Shown in pieces: positions 25,883 to 36,384 of a stretch of DNA of 64,000 nucleotides. The notes beneath the pieces are model-generated. The model did no database searches, was not told the origin of the DNA, and saw only the letters and a list, made by a program, of their open reading frames with translations. The DNA comes from Blasia pusilla. Its lineage: Eukaryota > Marchantiophyta > Marchantiopsida > Blasiales. Position 1 is the first letter of the stretch; every line of letters starts with the position of its first letter. The stretch covers positions 50,592,001 to 50,656,000 of the forward strand of contig CM114272.1 in assembly GCA_050084515.1 (NCBI GenBank), in the 5' to 3' direction. A program made the position numbers and the translations under genes.

Positions 25883-28800
25883 TCATGCCATGTCTTCCCT
25901 CCTGTTCTCACTGTTATTAATATTGAACTTGCAGAGAGGACATGTGGCGTTAATCCGTAGCCACTTGTCAATGCACACGGAGTGGAAATGATGTCGACAT
26001 GGGAGCTCACGCAATTCCACACCGTCATCGTAGGCAGACAGACAAATACAGCACTCCTATTATGACAAACAATCACGAAAATTTTAGCAATCACCAAACG
26101 TACAGAATTTGGATTTAGAAGAGGTGTAATTTTGAAAGAACTCCTACGTCAGTTATGCTATCTTACCGCGTCATCTGCTGACAAAATCTGCTCAGTTGAA
26201 GGCTCCGTAGGAGATCCGACCAAGCTCATTACCCCTCCCTGAGACTTATCCCCGTTGGTTTTGTCAAGTCCTCCCGTCCGTCGGAATTTGAATTTAGGTA
26301 AGGCGTTAATATCTTCCTCAGATGCTCCCTCCTGGTAGTAGAACCAACCGGGCTCTGTCAGTCTATTGCTGAATGACAAATATTTACGAGTACTCTACTG
26401 ATTATAGAAAGCTTCCAAACTACGATTGCATAGACAGCTCCAAAACTACGATTACGTCTCGGCCAAAATAGGTCTGCTAAGAGCACAAGTCTGAAAGCAT
26501 TTGAAAACTGTTACGGAACGCTGAACCCACTAACCCTAGCCCGCTAGAGTAAGCTTCCAATGAATATTACTGACCTGGTCTGCCACTGCGTACAAGATCG
26601 CGATGATGCACGGTAGGCAACAGCACACAGCAATGCCAATCACGCAAGCCAAAGCCACGCAGAAGACAACAAAGAATACGTCGAACGCCAAGAAAACGAC
26701 GCAAAGCCTGCCCACGCAATACGTCCCGGCACACAGGATAATTAGGCCAGATATACACACCCGTACATATATTATAGCATGTTCACATTTGTCATTGAAG
26801 TAGAAGTGCTTCAGACATAAGATTGAAGTGTCACTCATACCAGTAGAGACGAGGAGCGTCATGTGTAAGAGTTTGACCGCCAGCAGTGATCCAATAAAAA
26901 CCGATAATCCACCACACAAACGAGAACATTGTGTTTGCTGACTCCAATCGCTTGGCCATACTGCAAGTTTCAAAACTGTGTCTCAGATGACACGCAGCTG
27001 GAAGAAACAAATTCTACTCAACATCGAGGGAACAACTGCAATGGGATGAGGGTGGCAAATAGATGTGGATTCCCCTTCCAGAATCTCCTTAAAATTACAA
27101 AGGAAGCCTAATCTACAGTAACCCAGCTGCAGAAATTCTACTGAGTAGGGGTCCTCTCGCCTATCTAGGGCTTCTTACAGACCTTTCAGTACCGTGCCAC
27201 TGTAACTAGGGTGGTGCATATCCTCAGGACGACATTCCGTCTGATTAGTCAATACACAAACCAGGGAAGGTATCGCACAGAATAATAATTCATGAACCAA
27301 CAGCATTTGGGAAGCGGTTTTCCATACGTGACGAGTACCTTCATCTCGACTCTGCACCACGAATCCAGCTGAAACTCACTTCCACAGGATAAGTGATGTC
27401 CTCCCAGAATACTACTGGCAGAGAGGTCTAAGGGGGAGGACTTACTTCATTAGAACCAGAGGCATACTCTTCAAAATCTGCCCAACAAGGCTGAATGGTC
27501 CGTGCAGGAGACCACCCACTCACACCTCCCTGCTAGTGACTCAAATCAACTTGAGTCCGAGTTTTTCCCAGAGCTTCAACCACGCATAGTTGAATCCCAC
27601 GCCCGTAGGTCATCCGAGACCCGATGAGTAAACGTCTTTAAATGAGCCTATAACGATAGTCTACACCAGGGGAGACTCAAGTCTCGACAGAATTGGACTT
27701 CGAAATGAGTGCGGTTTCCTCATAGTTCTCCCCAGAATAAGACGTATGTATGATTTAAACAATAATGAATTCACAAAAGATACGACCTATCTACTTTCTT
27801 CCTAGGTACATTCGCAATTAGTCCCAACATTGTTAACATCGAGAAGATTAATGACAACAAATTTCCAATAACCTGCTCGACGCCTAGCATAGTAAGCTCC
27901 CCCTGTGAAACCAAATATCAAAATTTGCATGTAACAAGGCCACGAATTCGAGAAGATGTTCGCCACATGTTCTTTAATGCTAGACGATAGCAAACTAAAC
28001 AAGTGAACTCCAGATTTAGTTCTCGGGGGGTTGCTAAATGGATTCATCGTTTTTATGCAGGAAACCCAAATACTGCCAGCGGCTCTGTAAAAGAGCATGG
28101 TCCTTCTAAGAATTAAGTACTGAGCAATTTCGGCAAATCGAAAAGATCACAACGGTCCTCCCTAGAGGACGTAGGCATGAATGGGCCAGTTTCATTCCTG
28201 CTTGGAGCAAAACCTTTTAATAATTCAGAGCTGAGCAATTTCAACGAATCGAAACCATACAACGCCCTTCCTTACGAAAGAAACACTAAAACTAGAGGTG
28301 TGTATGATAGGTTTTATCAATCAAGAGGACGGACGAGGATCTTCCAGGCCCTAACAAGGGCAGTGCCAAACCTTAAGCATAGACAAGGTCATGTGGGTGC
28401 CGTGGTGGTCTGAGCAAATGGACGCCGAAGAGAAAGGTGTTACACGGGGACACGTATTTGAACTTCCGCTGCCATGTACTCAGCGACTCCAATTGACGAT
28501 CACTCATAAATTTGGTGAATCCATCGTTGTTCAAGGGAGGAATTTGCAACAGACTGTAGTTTGTAGTGGCAAAGTCCGCCCAAGAACCCAGTATGCACAT
28601 CCCTCCTCTAGCATTTTCACAGGAAACGAAATGCCCAGTACCTGTGATCCGGCGCTGCAGCGTGGTTGGGAATTCTAAATTGTAAAGGCAGGCAATCGTA
28701 AGTCCATTTACGGTTACGCTCCAGGGATTGCATGCGGGGAACAATTCGGCCACACCCACAGATACAGAGATAGCATCCTTACTTAGGACAGATATTTACC

Positions 28801-29359
28801 TAGCATGCTCGGTAGCGCCTTCTTCTTCATCAGATTCCGTGACGCCGTCTTCCGTCCCGTGGAAATTGGCCGACGATTGGGTGGGGTTGGGGATAGAACG
28901 GGAACCGTTGCTCCGCTGATGACAGCGACGACGGTACTCGAAGCACACGCAAAGCATGTGCAAAACACACTGCAACCCATATCCAAGAACCCAAACCCGC
29001 AAAGGTGTCCGTGGCTTCTCCTCCTTGGAAAGTATCAACACAACGACCGCAACGACCACAAACGCTAGATTCCATATCAGATCCAGAACTACAACCGGCC
29101 TCGAGTATGCCCAATCGCTTTGGCGTTCCTCCAACTGTTCTGCTGCCGATTCCCTCACGAGCATCGAAGGCTCCCTCATTAACCTACTACTACTGGCTCG
29201 GCGTATGTACCTTGCAGCGACGTGCATACCAATTTCCGTTCTTCTCGGCCCGGTTGATCGCCTCCCATCATCGCTGCTGCTTGGACTTGGACTTCCGTTG
29301 CTTAGTAATGGTGCAGTCTGATCGACCGCAACATCTGGTAAATTCCGTCCTCTGTCCAT
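25883..29359 (-). CDS. RING-H2 membrane E3 ubiquitin ligase, At1g12760/At1g63170 type, five exons
   Basis: Coding exons (minus): 29359-28800, 26960-26841, 26707-26575, 26331-26167 and 26056-25883. Every intron is GT-AG and phases match, giving 383 residues. The [20 protein letters not shown] block at about residues 67-86 is a hallmark of this plant family. Hydrophobic segments fall near 89-110, 121-141, 197-212 and 229-268. The RING (328-368) has all eight ligands: [13 protein letters not shown] and CPLC, with DKW before the last pair. The protein should sit in a membrane and pass ubiquitin from an E2 to unknown substrates. A start at codon 18 of the open frame (MDRGRN) is chosen because relatives begin just before an Ala-Pro-Leu-Leu motif; an upstream ATG at 29410 is possible. 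Length is close to the Arabidopsis relatives (about 400). Intron 1 is long (1.84 kb). No defect seen. Confidence 0.93.
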
Positions 29360-29518
29360 CCTACAAACAGCGTTTCCTCCTCGCACAAGGCAATGAAGTG
29401 GCAAATTCAAATTAAGCGCTACAATTCCGCCTCTTCACAACGATCCTGCGATGCGTTCCTTCTCCGCCACCCTCAACCGCGCGCGGAGATTATTCCAGAA
29501 GTGAGCAACCGAACAGCC
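29360..29518. promoter_or_regulatory. Candidate bidirectional promoter
   Basis: Only 159 bp separate the chosen start of the RING gene (minus) from the ATG of the candidate plastid gene (plus). The interval is G+C-rich and without an obvious TATA box, as is common for short shared plant promoters. The call depends on the plus-strand gene being real. Confidence 0.4.
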
Positions 29519-29987
29519 ATGGTGTTAGTGAATAATTTTTCCCTCAAGCCGAACCTCCCTCAACTTCGGGTAACTAGCCCCTCGTACCACTTGTCTTCTT
29601 CGTTTAGAGGTAGAGAACTCTTCTCAATTGGCATCCCCGGCCAGGCAGATCATCTCTTCGCAGGTTCTTTTCCACCAACACAAAGGCAGTCAGTCTACAA
29701 GGGAGAGCTCGGGATCTGTGGGTTCCGACTGAGTATGCAGAAAGGAGCACTTGCTTGTGCGGCAAAAGAAGACCGACGAAGAGGACCCACAAGAGAAAGG
29801 AGGACAGAAGACCCAAGTTTTGTATGGTAGTCCAGACCTTTTATCACTTGAGCGAATGAGGAATAGGCACGAGATGAGACCAAACCACGAGGTACTGCTC
29901 GTAGGGCTTCTCGCTCTAATTTCTATAATCTACTCGCTCGACACCTGGGCTCCCGAACGGATACCAGACACATCTTTGCCAGCGTAG
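29519..29987 (+). CDS. Candidate plastid-targeted small membrane protein
   Basis: An ATG in good context (GCCATGG) at 29519 opens a Ser/Arg-rich, acid-poor N-terminus that resembles a chloroplast transit peptide, reading to about RLSMQK near 29740. Further downstream the neighbouring frame continues with KKTDEEDPQEKGGQKTQVLY, then a block beginning GSPDLLSLERMRNRHEMRPN, then a hydrophobic segment (VLLVGLLALISIIYS), and stops at 29985-29987. The two frames need joining by a short intron (a CAG acceptor exists at 29738-29740) or one carries a frameshift. I do not recognise the family; a single-span thylakoid protein is plausible. It is divergent from the RING gene. Confidence 0.4.
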
Positions 29988-31195
29988 GGCTCAAAAGATC
30001 GCAAACATACATATGATACTTCGTAGCCTAATCTGCTGTGGTCCTCTGACGGTGGACTCTCAGATTTGTGGCGTCCGCTTCGTCACCACACCAAATTCAT
30101 ACCCACCGCTACCGCCACCACACTTCTAGCTCTCGCCTCATGTTATCACCGGCAGGCATCCGCTTACTCTTCGTCCAATATTCACCGGCCGTCAGTCATC
30201 GACTTCCCCATCCGAATCACCCTCCCTTCCTTCCCAGCATACAGACAGTCAACAGATCAGATTTCGAGCGCGGAAACGAAAGTGCAGGAGCGCTCGCTCA
30301 AAGCTCTTTGTCCCGCTCCCTGCTTCCCATGGGACCCGGGCCGCACTGACTCAATCACATCCCATCTCATCTGATGTAACCACATGCATGTCATCCATCC
30401 AATGCTATGCTTGGCCAGCATCCATACCACGCCAGGCCACGCCGGCGGCCGGCCCTGCCTCCGTGAGCCATATTCACGGACTAGCCCCGACTCCAAGCAG
30501 TACGCACTCGACTCACTCCAAAACTTCCATCCACCTTCGTGGACGAGGGAACATTTTACATCAACGCACAATCAACAATTGGAGGATTACAAATTTTAGA
30601 TAGTACCACAAGGTGGAGAGAACCACCACCAGATTTTTGGTCACAACCACCTTTGAACAATTTACCAATCAAAGTGGTGAATTTGCGCTACATTGGGTTT
30701 GCATAAAACTCCATAGCATAATAGTTATATTTTAAGGTTTTAGTTTTTTAATTAATATGAATTTCCATTCAAAAAGATAAATTTTATGGGTTTTATCGTT
30801 TGATTATCAAATATTCTTAATCCACCGGCCTCAAAATAAAAATCGGAACCTTTTCCCTTTCGTTTTATCATAATGTCTCCACCAATGTATGGTACTACTT
30901 AGAGGTTCTATCGGAAATAGCATTCGTTAATTTAGTTTAATCTCAAAATAGACTAGGGAAAAGGAATCAAAATATTTAATTAGTAAGTTGCCGATAAGTG
31001 CACTTAAGGGCAACGCCCATTATCTATTCTCATCATGCTATTTCCAAAGAATATAATATTCTCCAATTGACTTGTGGCATGGGTGGCCCACTCTTTGCCG
31101 TTGCCCATTTTCGTGCCCTCAGAATATGAGCGCAAACATTTCCATCTTGTCTTTTCCCTTCTATTGATGATGACACTCACATTATAGATCCTCCT
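29988..31195. other. No recognisable gene
   Basis: 30.0-30.6 kb is G+C-rich with overlapping short frames and could be downstream exon or UTR sequence of the divergent plus-strand gene. 30.6-31.2 kb is AT-rich. Confidence 0.35.
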
Positions 31196-32570
31196 TCTGA
31201 AGTGGTTCCTGCTTATATCCATTTTTTGGAGCAACTCTCTTTTTTAAACCTTAAAGTCCAACCTAGTAAATATGGAGTATGGTCTCCTTCATGCCTTCCC
31301 TCAACATTCACCTTGCCTACTCCCGACTTTCCTATTTGCATTGAAGGGGTTAGGATTCTTGGAGTCCCAATTGGCTTTATCAACTATGTCTCGAAGTTCT
31401 TGGATGGGGCCCTTTTGAAAGACGTGGAATGGCTTCATTTGTTACCTCATGTAGGGGATCCCCAAGTGGCTTATGGGATTCTCTCCCAATGTTTTCTACG
31501 ACGTCCTTCCTACCTTCTTCGCACTTGTCCTCCCACTTAAAGGTTCTTACATCAGTTGGACTCTTTTGACATTTCTATCTTGGCAACTTTTGATCAACTT
31601 CTTGGCCCGAATACATTTGAGGGAGAGGATGGTGTCTTGGCTTTAAGACAAGCTATCTTTCCTATTTATTTTGGAGGGGTGGGGATTTCCTCCACAATCG
31701 CATCTACTACATTAGCTTTTCAGGGAGTTGGACGTTGGTAGCATCGATAATAGCTTCAAGGTTTCTCCAAGGAGATGCACCTATCTTGATGGATGATGTC
31801 GCCCATGTAGAAAAGGGGGACCTATTATTTCAACAACAACTGAGATGTGCCTGAGCTCTTCTTCTTCTTACTACATAAGTAATTCTACCCCCTATCAGTT
31901 AATTGATTACGGAAGGGCTTGATTGACTTCAAGAGCATATCTCCAAGAATTGGCACCAAATCAACTTTTCCAGCATTCTCTAAGAGGCATCCTCTAACAC
32001 TCATCGAGCTCGTATGTGTTCACGTACGGATATCGGAACGTGGCTTATTGCAAATCCTCTTATTCTTCCATTTCTTCTTCCTCAAAGTATATTCTTGACA
32101 ACTTTTCAGTTACGCCTTGGACTTTCCCATCCTTCTCTATTATGTGTGCCAAATTGTGTATGCGAGGATCCCATTGATGCAAAGGGTATCCATATTCTCC
32201 GATGTGCACATGGTGGAGAACGAACGGCCCCACATGATGTCATTAGAGAGGCGGTAGCATCCGTGGCTCGTACTGCAAGGTACACTTTTGGGCAAGAACA
32301 GCTCCATATTCAACTACACAAGAAACCTCTCGTCCGAGAGTTGATCTTGTTATGTCTCAAGGTGGATTCCGGACACTAGGTGGTGTGGTGGTTGCTGATT
32401 CAACATGTTCTGACTTTGTGTGTCAAGCCGCACATAAGAAAGATTTGGCGACCAAAGCTACAGCAAGAATCAAGGAGTTAAGTTATGTTGTAAGACATGC
32501 GACTGATAGATTTATTCCTTTTGTAGTGGAAGTATTTGATCATTTACATGTGTCTTTTGATACTTTCTGA
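31196..32570 (+). pseudogene. 3' part of a non-LTR retrotransposon with RLE-type endonuclease domain
   Basis: At 31202-31540 the frame reads a reverse-transcriptase thumb-side segment (LNLKVQPSKYGVWSPS, GVRILGVPIGF). At 32014-32570, after several stops, comes CVCEDPIDAKGIHILRCAHG (C-x1-C...H...C knuckle), a following HD/R region, then VDLV...GGVVVADST and VEVF. A zinc knuckle followed by a V-D-hydrophobic...D core is the order of the restriction-like endonuclease in R2/NeSL-type non-LTR elements; similar proteins occur in many plants. A frameshift lies between the knuckle and the VDLV core near 32340-32352, and other stops show it is dead. The 5' part and poly(A) tail were not located. Confidence 0.6.
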
Positions 32571-34239
32571 AAACATGTCCTCACCACTCCCTCGAGAATC
32601 ATCATCTTGCCTCTTCTTGTAGTCCATCTCTCTCTACTTACTACTTATTTCCGGCAATGCATCTTAGTGGCCTTACATCATGCACAAGCCTTGACAATGA
32701 TATGTTGTGCGGAGGTGGTTGGGGTTGCTCGCCTCTTCGTCCGTTCACGTTTGACCAACCAATAGTGTTCTTGTCAGTTTTGTTTTAGGCTATCAATCGT
32801 GTAATTTGTTGAGTAGGTGTTTACATTGGCTAGTTGCCATTTTCTCTTTGCATTCCATTATGTATTTTTTGACTTTTCTTCTGAGATGCTATTACCTTTA
32901 TTTGTCCTCTTTTGAGGTTTGTTTTTTTAATAAAGTGGATAATGCAACTTATGAGGTTGCGTTGTGCACCCTCCCTTTCACTCTTTACTTTCTTTTTTCA
33001 CTTTTTAAATTGGTCACAAATATATTTTTTCAAGGACACGTGTTGTAAAAGGAAGGCATGGTTTATGCCACATGTCAACTATAGAAGTGTTGCCATGAGA
33101 GGCAATCCTCTTTAAATAGTATAGACTGTACAAGTTTTTCTCTTTATGGATTTTTCTTTTTTAATTCTTTAATTTTGAAAAACATTTTACTGCAAAATTT
33201 CTTAAATGGTTAATCTTAACTAAAGCTAACTTAAGGGATACAAAAGGATAAAGAAAAAATGTTAGAGTTACATACCCAAGGTATGCAGAATGTGATGAAT
33301 ATTGATGTCCTTTGTTCGTAACTACCTTATTTATAACCCTTTTGATTGTAGTAAGGAATCTAAATGATATTCTTTCTAGAATTTTTATATAAGTAGTAAT
33401 TTGGAGGCCATGTAGTATGATGGAAATAACAAAACAATAAGGAAAGGATCCAATGAAATTCCAAGGATGGGAAATTATTTTTTGGCGATAGAAGTGTAGG
33501 GTGAAAACTTTCCCAAATGGATATCCCAAAAAAATTTTGCGGTGAGAGAAATCTAACTTGAAAATATTTTCATTTCATATTTGTAGCAAGCCCCAAAATG
33601 GCATTTTGCCATCTTAAGTTGTGGAAATATGTCTTTGTCTTCTTTATGCCAACATAAAGAATAGTGTGGATACATTTCCAATCGAGTATTCGTTTCTAGG
33701 AGAAAAATTACTTTAAATCCCATTATTTAAAGAAATAATAAAAACCTTACTACCTCTTATGATTTTGAATTCTTTTTTTCCTGTATATTGTTCAAAATTC
33801 CCATCCAAGCAAGATTGAAAATCAACCAATTTCCTCAGTATGAGATCAGGAAAATTTAAAGGAGAGAGATTTGCAAAAATGACATGGAGATGGGGGGAAA
33901 TGAATTTACTTTAAGATAAAAATAATCCTAAGGAGGGAGAGTGAAGAAATTTCAAGAGAATATTTTAAAAGAGATTAAATAACTTATTATGTAAATCTAT
34001 ATCCTCTCTTTTTCCATTCTCCCCTCAACTTGGTATAGGGTGATATACAAAACTTTGAATGTGAAAGGTTTCACGCAGGGCATACTTGGAGAAATTGTCA
34101 AAAAGAAGGTTAATGCAAATAATAGTATGATTTGTGCAAACTAGTTGCGTCATGAGAACTAACATGAGAGAAAACTTTAAGCAAATTCAAACACAACTTG
34201 CAAGTTAGGGACAAGGAATACAACCATATATGTGCGGGT
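32571..34239. other. No recognisable gene
   Basis: AT-rich. The 3' flank of the non-LTR relic may reach to about 32.75 kb. A 122-codon minus frame at 33161-33529 has no recognised motif. Confidence 0.35.
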
Positions 34240-34954
34240 TGTCACGATTTTTAGGATACATCGGCGAGATCTAATAGAGTGCCTTTGGAGATATTGGAGG
34301 AAAGCCTCAAGAGGTCGAGGATGACCTGTTGAGGCCATGGGTAACCTGAGAGAGAAGGTTTTTCCTTCGTTTTGGCTCATTTGGAGCCATTTGGAGGAAC
34401 TTACTATTTCGGGTAAATCTCTTCAGCAACTGTAAATCTTGACCCAAACTAGGTCGTGAAGACAAACTTCTCCAATCAGCTAGTTGTACTCCCCTGGTAT
34501 TGACGATGCTCAAATCTCCTCGATGTGCGATGCGGGTCCATCGGTACGGTGTGGCACTCGCAACACGGCACTCGGTAATGGGGTGTGACACTAAGCGGCA
34601 TACCCTCCTCAATCAACAAAACACACACTCTGCTCCTAATGATGAATCGAATCGGATACGGTATGGCCAAGACGGAGGGGCAATCGACGGCACATTTCTT
34701 CGATTGTTGTCGGCGGCCAATCACTATGCTAGCGACAATCAAGCTCCGAACCCATCACTCCAACAGGTGGCATGTCATCAATGAATCAGTCATTGATATT
34801 GTGAATATGTGACTGCCAACAATCATATGTAAACCAACGACCAACAAAAGGGTAAATGGCGTTGTGAAATTCTGCTAGTTGACGGTCGTTTAATCACAGT
34901 CTTCCATTGAGCAACGGTACCTCATAGTCAACAACGGCGACTGATGACCTTAAC

Positions 34955-35520
34955 TGCGTTGGTGAGGTGTTGAACCTTGATGACCCTGATGTATGGATGC
35001 AAGCATGTTCTCACAGGGCTAAGTTATTTTGAAGAGTGATGCCTATGGCGTTTTAGAACTTGGCCATTGCGCAACATCGGGATACGTTGAGGTATGCGAC
35101 TATTCAGGAAGCTGGTTATCGACCTACTACCCGGAGGTTTCATCATGGAGACTATGTCTACTTGCATCAGACGGCATCCACGACGTTGGATGTGACTGAA
35201 GGGGGCTCCATCTTGAGAGTGCATGAGATTTTGCCATCCGGTATTCTCTTATCGGAGGGACGCGATGGTATGGTTTGGAAGGATCATGTGCGTAATTATG
35301 CGCCATGTCATCTTTCGAACATTGATGGTATAGTTGATCCGAGCTATGCGGGATTCGATGTATGTTGTGTGGTTAAGTGCGACCACTATGTTAGTATGTG
35401 ATGGATGTTCGAGGGGATGGCATATGGCATGTTTGACGCCACCTCTCCCTAGGGTTCCTCAGGGATGATGGATGTGTCCCAGATGTACATAGAGTAGATA
35501 GTTCTAGATTTTGACTTATG
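34955..35520 (+). pseudogene. Integrase C-terminus plus eroded PHD finger
   Basis: The frame reads NLDDPDVWMQACSHRAKLF, a stop, then NLAIAQHRDTLRYATIQEAG and HHGDYVYL...LDVTEGGSILRVHEILPSG. It matches the tail of element B almost word for word. After WKDHVRNYAPCHLSNIDG the frame breaks. The PHD residues continue in other frames (VMDV, GDGIWHV, a CP.C end), so the finger is no longer translatable. Confidence 0.75.
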
Positions 35521-35767
35521 TTTGTGATATGGATGACAAGAAGGCGACTAAAGATGGGGCCACATGAGCATCCAACCTTTTTGCTCTTAGCGTCCGAGAG
35601 ATGTATGTCATGGTAGGTAGAGATAGATGGCTATTTGGAGTTAGAGGGACCTAACCACCAGCTAAGGGGGCAATTGGAGATATTTTGGTACTTCTCGTCT
35701 CCTTGTTTGGATGCCATGAGTTAGCATGGGATTTGTTTTTTATGCTCGTTGCGATGTATTTGACAAT

Positions 35768-36384
35768 TGTCACGACTTTTAGTGTAGATCGGCGAGATCT
35801 AGTAGAGCGCCTTTGGAGATATTGGAGGAGAGCCTTAGGAGGTCGAGGATGACATGCTGAGACCACGGGTAACCTGAGAGAGTAGGTTTCCCCTTCGTTT
35901 CGGCTCATTTTGAGCCATTTTGGGCAACTTTCTATTTTGGTTGAGTTTATATTTGGAGTATAGTTTAATTTCCATTTTGGGAAGTGGCCCTTGACCCGCT
36001 ACAACAGGTCAAGAGCCAAGGAGGTGACTTGCGAGCATAGGTTACCGAGGAGAGAGCTTGGGAGAGGGAAGGGGATATACCTCCAAGAGAGAGACCTCGA
36101 GAGCTCATTCTCTCTTTGTTGAACCTCTTGGCATGAGACGGTGGAGCTATGATCCTCCTTGCCTTGTGTGTGTAACCCGAGCTTCTCATTAGGAGAGTGG
36201 GTTTGGTTTGACATGAGGGAGAATGCACACCATGGAGAGATTGGTGTGAGACATTGATGTGAGATCTACTTTATTTATTGGAGATATTTTGGTACTTTTC
36301 GTCTCATTGTTTGGACGCCATGAGTTAGCATGGGATCGTGCGTATTTGTGTGTATGTTGTGTAGCGATGTGTATGCGCACGACA
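35768..36384 (+). repeat. LTR of the gypsy family (617 bp)
   Basis: It begins TGTCACGACTTTTAGTG and ends GTATGCGCACGACA, and contains the family body (GGCGAGATCTAGTAGAGCGC, GGGTAACCTGAGAGAG, CTCATTCTCTCTTTGTTGAA). Its last 107 bp (from 36278, TTGGAGATATTTTGGTACTT) are also present just before its start (35673-35767), directly after the purine tract. Confidence 0.8.

Larger units (their letters stand above)
34240..36384 (+). mobile_element. Internally deleted gypsy element of the methyltransferase/PHD family
   Basis: It starts with an LTR-like TGTCACGATTTTTAGG...CATCGGCGAGATCTA at 34240 and jumps by deletion to the integrase tail (from about 34955). It then has the PHD region, a purine-rich tract (about 35661), a 95-bp terminal module, and a full LTR (35768-36384) ending GCGCACGACA. 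The 34.24 kb sequence aligns with the LTR at 35.77 kb over at least 150 bp. No gag, protease, methyltransferase or RT remains. The possible 5-bp flanks do not match convincingly. Confidence 0.75.

Noticed and set aside
28796-29415. Plus-strand open frames opposite the first RING exon
   Set aside because: Shadows of the real minus-strand exon, whose sequence matches a known family throughout.
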